Origin: Siphonodentalium dalli | Lineage: Eukaryota; Mollusca; Scaphopoda; Gadilida; Siphonodentaliidae | Assembly (NCBI GenBank): GCA_032622095.1 | Contig: CP136061.1 | Span: 137,043,587 to 137,107,586 of the forward strand | Length of the DNA stretch: 64,000 nucleotides | Direction: 5' to 3' | In this document: positions 57,643 to 64,000 of the stretch, one piece after another | Position numbering within the stretch: the first letter of the stretch is position 1 | Layout of the letters: each line of letters starts with the position of its first letter | The notes under the pieces: generated by a model | What the model was told of the DNA's origin: nothing | The model's input: the letters and a program-made list of their open reading frames with translations, nothing else | Database searches by the model: none | Position numbers and translations under genes: made by a program

Positions 57643-58099
57643 CGCACGGTGGGAAATCACGTGGTTTCGATGTTGGTGAATACCACGCATTCAAAATGGC
57701 CAAGACCACCGCATATCGCACAAAAACGCAATATATGAGGAATTGATACAAAACATAGCATATGCTAGTTTATTTTAAAAAACAAGTTGGTGCCTTATTT
57801 GTTCAGAAATACTCAGTAGTTTTCTATAACATAATAACCAAAGTTGCCAGTCGGAGGTTCGTGGAATACACCAGTCCATACATCTAGCAGAATCCTTCGA
57901 CTGACAACTTTGGTTAGAATGTTAGAGCAAACAACTGCACGTTTGGACACACGTGAGATATCAGCTCGTTTGAAAATAGTACAGCATACGCTCGTAGCTA
58001 CCACACTAATGTAATATATAATATCCTAGTTTATTACCTATTTTCCTAGTTTCTGGTCGCGTTTTCCTCGTCAAGTCAAAACCACGTGATTCCTCACCG
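57643..58099. mobile_element. Possible MITE with short inverted ends and a central hairpin
   Basis: ACGGTGGGAAATCACGTGGT on the left is mirrored by ACCACGTGATTCCTCACCGT on the right (58079-58098). In the middle, TAACCAAAGTTGCCAGTCGG (57836-57855) pairs with CGACTGACAACTTTGGTTAG (57898-57917). No clear target duplication, so the element status is tentative. Confidence 0.55.
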
Positions 58100-59028
58100 T
58101 CAGAAAGCCTACTCGACGTTTCTAAGCATGTACTGAAACATTTGTAGCCAATATTATGTTACCATAGCGGATACAAAGAATCCGTGTTCTCGATAGCTGT
58201 CAGCGAGTTAATCACCCATTCACATTTTGCCAACAACATAGCAGCATAAAAGCAACATTAATATATTTGATAAGACGGTCGAAGATGGCGTTCTGTCTTC
58301 CGCGCATCGCTTAATTCGATTATATCGTCTGTAAGTTTGGGCAATAAATCAACGGCACGCAAAATATGACACTAAAACGATCAATTGGGAGAATATTAGC
58401 TTTGAGTTGCGCAATTGCTCGTTTCTGTGTTTCCTGTGTGATATCCCCTCACGATCGAATTCGCTGTACACTAGACACATATGTGTATGGTTTGGGATGC
58501 TTCGTGCGTGGTCCACTTATGGGACTAATGTATTTCTCCCCCAAATTAGGACGGAGACTAGGTTTGTTTTGTCTTGTTGTCTACTAACTTAAATCAACTT
58601 GCGGATTGCTCTCCAACTACTAATATTATTTAATAACTGGCAATTTTCAATGGATTTTCGAAATTCTTTCAGTTTCATGATCAGCTGATGGTGTTATATT
58701 CCAAGTTTCATGCGATTCGGAGACGACAAATATTTTGGTACCACCATACCCAAACGACACTGGTAACATTTGGAGAAAAATTAGAACTCTTTATTACGGA
58801 CACATATAACTATATTACCTCCGACATGTGTCGGTTTCAGAGGAGATAGTTAAGAACAATGAAAAAGTGACTTTTGCAGTAAATAATTTTGTGTTGCCAG
58901 TTTCAAGGCTTCCTGTTCTATAATTTGAGTATCTACAGTCATTAACCTTTCGCTGACTGTTTCGTCACACAATAATCATGTTTAAGATGAAACACTATAA
59001 TTGACCGACATTCAATAATTGATAAGCC
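58100..59028. other. Unassigned DNA
   Basis: No supported feature. AAGATGGCG at 58284 followed by a nine-codon frame looks like a start context but leads nowhere. Confidence 0.45.
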
Positions 59029-59238
59029 ATGTCGGTTTTATTAACGAGTCGGGGTATTGGTCATTTCAGGAACCTATACCGGCTGCAGGCTGTGTGTCCC
59101 GAAGACGCAGTAATTCCACGAGCCGGAGCCTTTTCACCAGAAGAGATAAGAAGGGTATTAGAGGAGAGCAAGAGGGTACAAGAACGAGCTCATGAACAAA
59201 TTAAAATCTCAGAAGAAAACACCATAAAGAACAGATAA
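59029..59238 (+). CDS. Hypothetical small protein or first exon, 69 codons
   Basis: Opens with ATG at 59029 and encodes an unusually protein-like sequence: SVLLTSRGIGHFRNLYRLQA, CPEDAVIPRAG, then FSPEEIRRVLEESKRVQERA and HEQIKISEE, the last part a probable charged amphipathic helix. Base composition is more balanced than its neighbours. After the TAA at 59236 another frame reads ITPPSSVDKPPPKKNTQKRR and then meets a GTAAGT (59318-59323), which could be a splice donor; a frameshifted exon or pseudogene is therefore possible. I do not recognise the family. It may be a host gene, a captured exon or a transposon N-terminus. Confidence 0.4.
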   Translation: MSVLLTSRGIGHFRNLYRLQAVCPEDAVIPRAGAFSPEEIRRVLEESKRVQERAHEQIKISEENTIKNR

Positions 59239-61615
59239 CATCACGCCACCGTCTTCAGTAGACAAGCCACCACCCAAGAAAAACACTCAAAAAAGAAGAA
59301 ATCACATTAATTGTGTAAGTTGTTTTAAATTGAATTATGTTTTTTTGCTTCTTTTTATTTCTGTATCTAAATTAAAGGCTTTCAAGTGAGGGACGAAGGA
59401 ATAGATATATCGGTCTATTCTACCATCCCGTGGCTAGCCCCCTAATAATATCGTGACTACTTAACCAGATTTATCGATGTTATATTATATCAACATGTTT
59501 GAAAACACTTGATTTTAAAGTATAAGTTCAAGTTGAGTCGTCGAGTCCAATATAACAAGTGACGGGCCACCATCACACCTTATGTACACGATTAGATAGC
59601 GAAAGATACTTAATCTGGGTTCACGATTAGATATCGATTCAAACGGAGTAACAAGTGACACGCCAGATTAGAGTCACATTTAGAAATTAGTATCCTGAGT
59701 TATTCAGTTATTATCATGCATGTCCGTCCGCATTTCTGGCCAAAATGGTAGGTGTGATTATCCCGAACGATGTGTTTTAGTAACAGCCGGTGAGAAAATC
59801 TCGTAATGCAACTTGATCATACATGGGAGGCAACTCTATTATATATACTTTCGATATCCAAGTTATCCAATACATGGACTGGTTTACTCTGCACGTTTTT
59901 CGGTTTCGGTATTCCTTGTATTGTATGTATATATTATTATATCCATCTAAAATAACTTGAGGTAGATTTGTGCGTATAACCAGGAGTATAGTTTATCAAC
60001 TCGATCCATTAAGTATCGATTTTTTAACATTAGAGGACCACGTCATGCTCGAGTCCCGTTCTTTACAGATACATCAATGTGAAGTTTTATTTAATATGTT
60101 ATTCGTGAAATAAAGGATAACTATATATTACCCCAAGATAACAAATGAAACGCATTTGGCCTAGACATGTCATTAAGCGATACGACACCTTCAGTTTCAT
60201 TTCGGCTTCAACAAAGCTTCTCTATTTCCACACCCAATCAATCAATTCGTTGACATGTCGGGCTGTAGTCAACCCCACAACTACGCAACATAGTAGACGC
60301 ATATATAGGTGAACTAATATGCATATCCAAAGTAATTAGCTGATAAGTGCATATTAGCACACACGCATACATACTTGTCCCGAATGACGTCATTACATAA
60401 ACATATTAAAGAATCTATATATAGACATCGGGGAACCCCATAGAGAGCAGGGGGTGTAGTAAACAAATTACAAGAAGGTATGCCGGGGGTGGGTGGGTGG
60501 TCCGAGAGGACAAAAACGCATTTGATATATATACAACCTCGTGCAATTTTTTTAGTAAAGACATTTTGTACCCATATCTGACATTTGAAACAATTAAACA
60601 TATTATAACTGCAAAAACACCACGTTACCACGTTGAAGCTACTGGGAACTAATATGGACCTTTGTGGAGAAGACATTAAGCTATAATGGAATGTCGCATA
60701 AATATGGGATGGTGAGGTGAAAAACTTCCCTCCCGACACCATTCGGAAAGAACCCGGCATTTTAGAAGAAAAAAAACTTAGTGAGATCTGGAATCATATA
60801 TTTTTAACAAAATAATAAGTAAAAATAGACTGGAGGCCAGTGTGGAAACTTCAACAAATAAGAAGACCGGAACGTGCACCGCGGAAGTTACTACACGCAG
60901 GAGCCAAAACAAGAATCCAAACTGACAAGACGTATAATTTATTGTTGCTGTTTATAATCCATAATAATCTTCTGCTGCTTCAAGATGTACTGATCGCGAG
61001 AGTACGTTTAATCTTTATTATTAAATTGTATGCTGTTAATTTGTAGCGTCAAGTTATATAATATTGGCGTTTGTCGTCAATAATGGATGTTTTTGCGGGA
61101 TAAAATTTAACAAAACCTTACCCCAATTTCCACGTGTTTTTTTCTATTGCCTTGTAAATCATTGTTTTTCTCTTAAAATTATTGCTAATACTATATGCCT
61201 ATATAAATGGCTTTTCGTGGCATTGCGTGTTACTAGTTTTTTCGTTTTTGGGAAAGAGTGTTAGAAAAAGTTAGAATTTTCCACATTGCTTCCGGCATGG
61301 AGAATTTTGCTCAAATGACAGAATTTTCCACATGGCTTCGCGTGAAGTCAGCCCCATACGAAGACGTCCCGCGCGAAGTCGCCCCCGTATATATATATAA
61401 CAGAAACATTGTTTAAAATCATTTATCACGATTCTTGATAATACTATATAGCGGAGAATGGTTTATTGCTCGACACGAATTAACATGTTACATGCAAAAC
61501 ATATATACATTATTACATATCTATATACAAATGGAGCAAAAATATCAATGCAATGCATAGGAATAAATCAATTTCACACATGTATATACAATTTTGCATT
61601 GTGCCCACTCCGCTA
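59239..61615. other. Unassigned DNA
   Basis: No supported feature. The 148-codon minus frame 60314-60760 has no recognisable motif. Two GAATTTTCCACAT copies (61275-61287 and 61321-61333) form a small local repeat near a TATATATATA run. Confidence 0.5.
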
Positions 61616-61617
61616 TA

Positions 61618-62047
61618 GGTTACAGTGAAGTAATTCGATTGGTAGCGCCCTCCAACGGAGAGAATTAAAACAATTCTGGGCTCTGGTTGGTTAATATTAG
61701 TTTCGATATTTAAACATATAAAATACATGCAATCACTCCTCTTGAAATTTCAGACTCCAAATAAAACATTGGCACATTGTAAAGCACGTGGTTCCTAGAT
61801 TTAATTTTGTTGGTGTGAGGTAAAAATGTCAATATTTTGTTCATGCAATTCTGACTCTCGATTATAAATCCCAAATTTAAAGGTACATTCCATGCTCGAC
61901 GATATGATTTTTTTCATGCAGAAACTTTGCACAGATGCCAATTCCGGTGACCATGTACTCATTTATCACAATTCATGGATAGTCAGGGCTGCAGGCAATT
62001 ATATGTTAACACTGAGGCCTATGGGAAATAATTACTTCACTGTAACC
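61618..62047. mobile_element. MITE family P, copy 1 (TA-flanked)
   Basis: About 430 bp with 18-bp perfect terminal inverted repeats GGTTACAGTGAAGTAATT and TA on both sides (61616-61617, 62048-62049). A second copy starts at 63637. An uninterrupted site, CACTTTAAAGCAC at 62741-62753, shows the right-hand target without the element. No coding capacity. Confidence 0.9.
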
Positions 62048-62049
62048 TA

Positions 62050-63636
62050 AAGCACAAAAATTATCCGTTTTCTCATTTGGGCCCAGTGGTGGGTTTCCTA
62101 TAAATATTGACCAACAAACAATTAGGGAACTTGTAGCACGTGGCATATTATATTATTTGAGTCGGTGGTAATCAATGAGAAGCCAAATTAACCCATCTGG
62201 GACAATTTTTGCTTCAAATTTTCACCTCGAAAATCTCCCTTTTTGTCCGTTATGAACACATATGTGTACCTTTAATGAATGTCATGGTAACAAATCACGA
62301 TGTGTTTGAGTGATCTGACTGTTTCCATGCACATACATGTAGGCACATAATCATTCTGCTGCACTCAAAACTTCAGTTTTTGCCAAAATTTCGTTTACCA
62401 GGACTCAGAATTTGTCAAGTGCGCCCAATTCAAGCTCCAGCGTGTCCATGTTTATCAGGCGAACCATCGTGCATATTTTCTCAGAGAGAAATCGGTCAGC
62501 TTCCACGCCAATGATGGGTATATATGCTACCATCGTTTACTTTATCGACATGGACCTCACATGGTGACTTTTCGTGTTCATTTTAAGATATTTTGTGTTG
62601 CAATGGTAAACAGGGGTGGGGTCAGGAAAGGGTTAATAAGACGAAAACAAAGTCATGGATAGAGATTTTGTATTTTATTTTCAAATGTGAAGAGTCCAGT
62701 GACCGATTTGTGTCATTTTCAGATGGCATGTCATTGTTGTCACTTTAAAGCACAAAAATGATCCGTTTTCTCATTTGGGCCCAGTGGTGGGTTTCCTATA
62801 AACATTGACCAACAAACAATTAGGGAACTTGTAGCACGTGGCATATTATATTATTTGAGTCGGTGGTAATCAATGAGAAGCCAATATTAACCCATCTGGG
62901 ACAATTTTTGCTTCAAATTTTCACCTCGAAAATCTCCCTTTTTTGTCCGTTATGAACCCATATGTGTACCTTTAATGAATGTCATGGTGACAAATCACGC
63001 ACTGAACATCGAGGGTCAGTACACAACTGAAATAAGGGCTTTTCGAATTGCCATGAGAGCAATCTACATCGCTATCTGTGGCAGGTCTCTAAAATTTGAT
63101 GTAAAACATGACCAGTGCAGGGTTAAATGGCAGCCAATTAGTCTGCTTGAGGTGGCTTGTTGACAAAAAGTGTAACACGGTGGTGTGTTTGAGTGATGTG
63201 ACTGTTTCCAATCACATACATGTAGGCACATAATCATTCTGCTGCACTCAAAACTTCAGTTTTTGCCAAAATTTCGTTTACCAGGACTCAGAATTTGTCA
63301 AGTGCGCCCAATTCAAGCTCCAGCGTGTCCATGTTTATCAGGCGAACCATCGTCCATATTTTCTCAGAGAGAAATCGGTCAGCTTCCACACCAATGATGG
63401 GTATATATGCTACCATCGTTTACTTTATCGACATGGACCTCACATGGTGACTTTTCGTGTTCATTTTAAGATATTTTGTGTTGCAATGGTAAACAGGGGT
63501 GGGGTCAGGAAAGGGTTAATAAGACGAAAACAAAGTCATGGATAGAGATTTTGTATTTTATTTTCAAATGTGAAGAGTCCAGTGACCGATTTGTGTCATT
63601 TTCAGATGGCATGTCATTGACGTTGTTGTCACTTTA
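62050..63636 (+). repeat. Tandem duplication Q (62050-62747) and Q' (62748-63636)
   Basis: The two units are over 95% alike by eye, from AAGCACAAAAAT-ATCCGTTT to TTGTTGTCACTTTA. Q' carries about 183 extra bases (63000-63182) between two CACG motifs, absent from Q, consistent with a deletion in Q at CACG microhomology. Q' also has an extra ACG near its end. The 62-codon frame 62975-63163 lies mostly in the extra segment and has no known motif. Confidence 0.95.
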
Positions 63637-64000
63637 GGTTACAGTGAAGTAATTCGATTGGTAGCGCCCTCCAACGGATTTTGGACCAAGATGCAGGAGA
63701 GAATTAAAACAATTCTGGGCTCTGGTTGGTTAATATTAGTTTCGATATTTAAACATATAAAATACATGCAATCACTCCTCTTGAAATTTCAGACTCCAAA
63801 CAAAACATTGGCACATTGTAAAGCACGTGGTTCCTAGATTTAATTTTGTTGGTGTGAGGTAAAAAATGTCAATATTTTGTTCATGCAATTCTGACTCTCG
63901 ATTATAAATCCCAAATTTAAAGGTACATTCCATGCTCGACGAAATGATTTTTTTCATGCAGAAACTTTGCGCAGATGCCAATTCCGGTGACCATGTACTC
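63637..64000. mobile_element. MITE family P, copy 2, cut by the window edge
   Basis: Starts GGTTACAGTGAAGTAATTCG after TA at 63635-63636 and matches 61618-61960 closely. It has a 20-bp segment (TTTTGGACCAAGATGCAGGA) missing from copy 1, where GGA microhomology marks the deletion. The right end lies beyond the window. Confidence 0.92.

Noticed and set aside
60314-60760. 148-codon minus-strand ORF, rich in Cys
   Set aside because: No known domain, no regular Cys spacing and composition like its surroundings; treated as chance.
1-64000. tRNA or rRNA genes
   Set aside because: I looked for A/B-box pairs and conserved T-loop sequence and found only isolated partial matches. A covariance-model scan would be needed to exclude them fully.

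Overview
This 64 kb window looks like repeat-dense, AT-rich intergenic DNA from an animal, most likely a lophotrochozoan and probably a marine mollusc. That placement is an inference. It rests on the types of APE-class LINEs present, the many MITE-like and foldback elements, and the short diverged tandem blocks. There are no prokaryotic operons, no rRNA or tRNA gene that I can recognise, and no convincing host gene. One 69-codon ORF near 59.03 kb and a 14-residue-repeat ORF near 53.8 kb are the only candidates for non-transposon coding sequence, and both are weak.

Layout, 0-14 kb: two degraded minus-strand LINEs of related type. LINE A (about 1.19-3.62 kb) is split by a 0.5 kb MITE with TTAA ends. 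LINE B (about 9.9-14.0 kb) is split by a 1.93 kb terminal-inverted-repeat element with an 8-bp target duplication and internal ~520-bp tandem units. Between them lie small dispersed and inverted repeats.

Layout, 14-39 kb: a 2.66 kb long-inverted-repeat element (14.85-17.51). Then a patchwork of duplicated MITE-rich segments (17.7-21.1, repeated at 29.2-30.7) holding a Tc1/mariner-type element with a second TTAA MITE nested inside it. Then diverged tandem blocks (21.9-25.4), a probable Helitron 3' end (26.1), a pair of opposed 21-bp minisatellites (26.6-28.5), a 47-bp higher-order minisatellite (31.0) and a 3.5 kb long inverted repeat (35.6-39.1).

Layout, 39-64 kb: plus-strand LINE C (39.91-45.24) is the best-preserved element. 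It has a 2A-like peptide, endonuclease, reverse transcriptase with intact YADD, and a C-terminal Cys/His motif. It is broken by stops, frameshifts and two later insertions. A 5.8 kb satellite of 28-bp monomers with higher-order structure follows (45.72-51.54). After it come a 42-bp in-frame repeat (53.8), two adjacent TTAA MITEs (55.0-55.7), a nested palindrome (56.25-56.72) and a tandem duplication with MITEs at the right edge (61.6-64.0).

The main value of the window is that many insertions can be resolved to the base: reading frames in the three LINEs, or paralogous empty sites, give exact element boundaries and a relative order of events. I see no multi-gene system; the notable items are element structures and the satellite.
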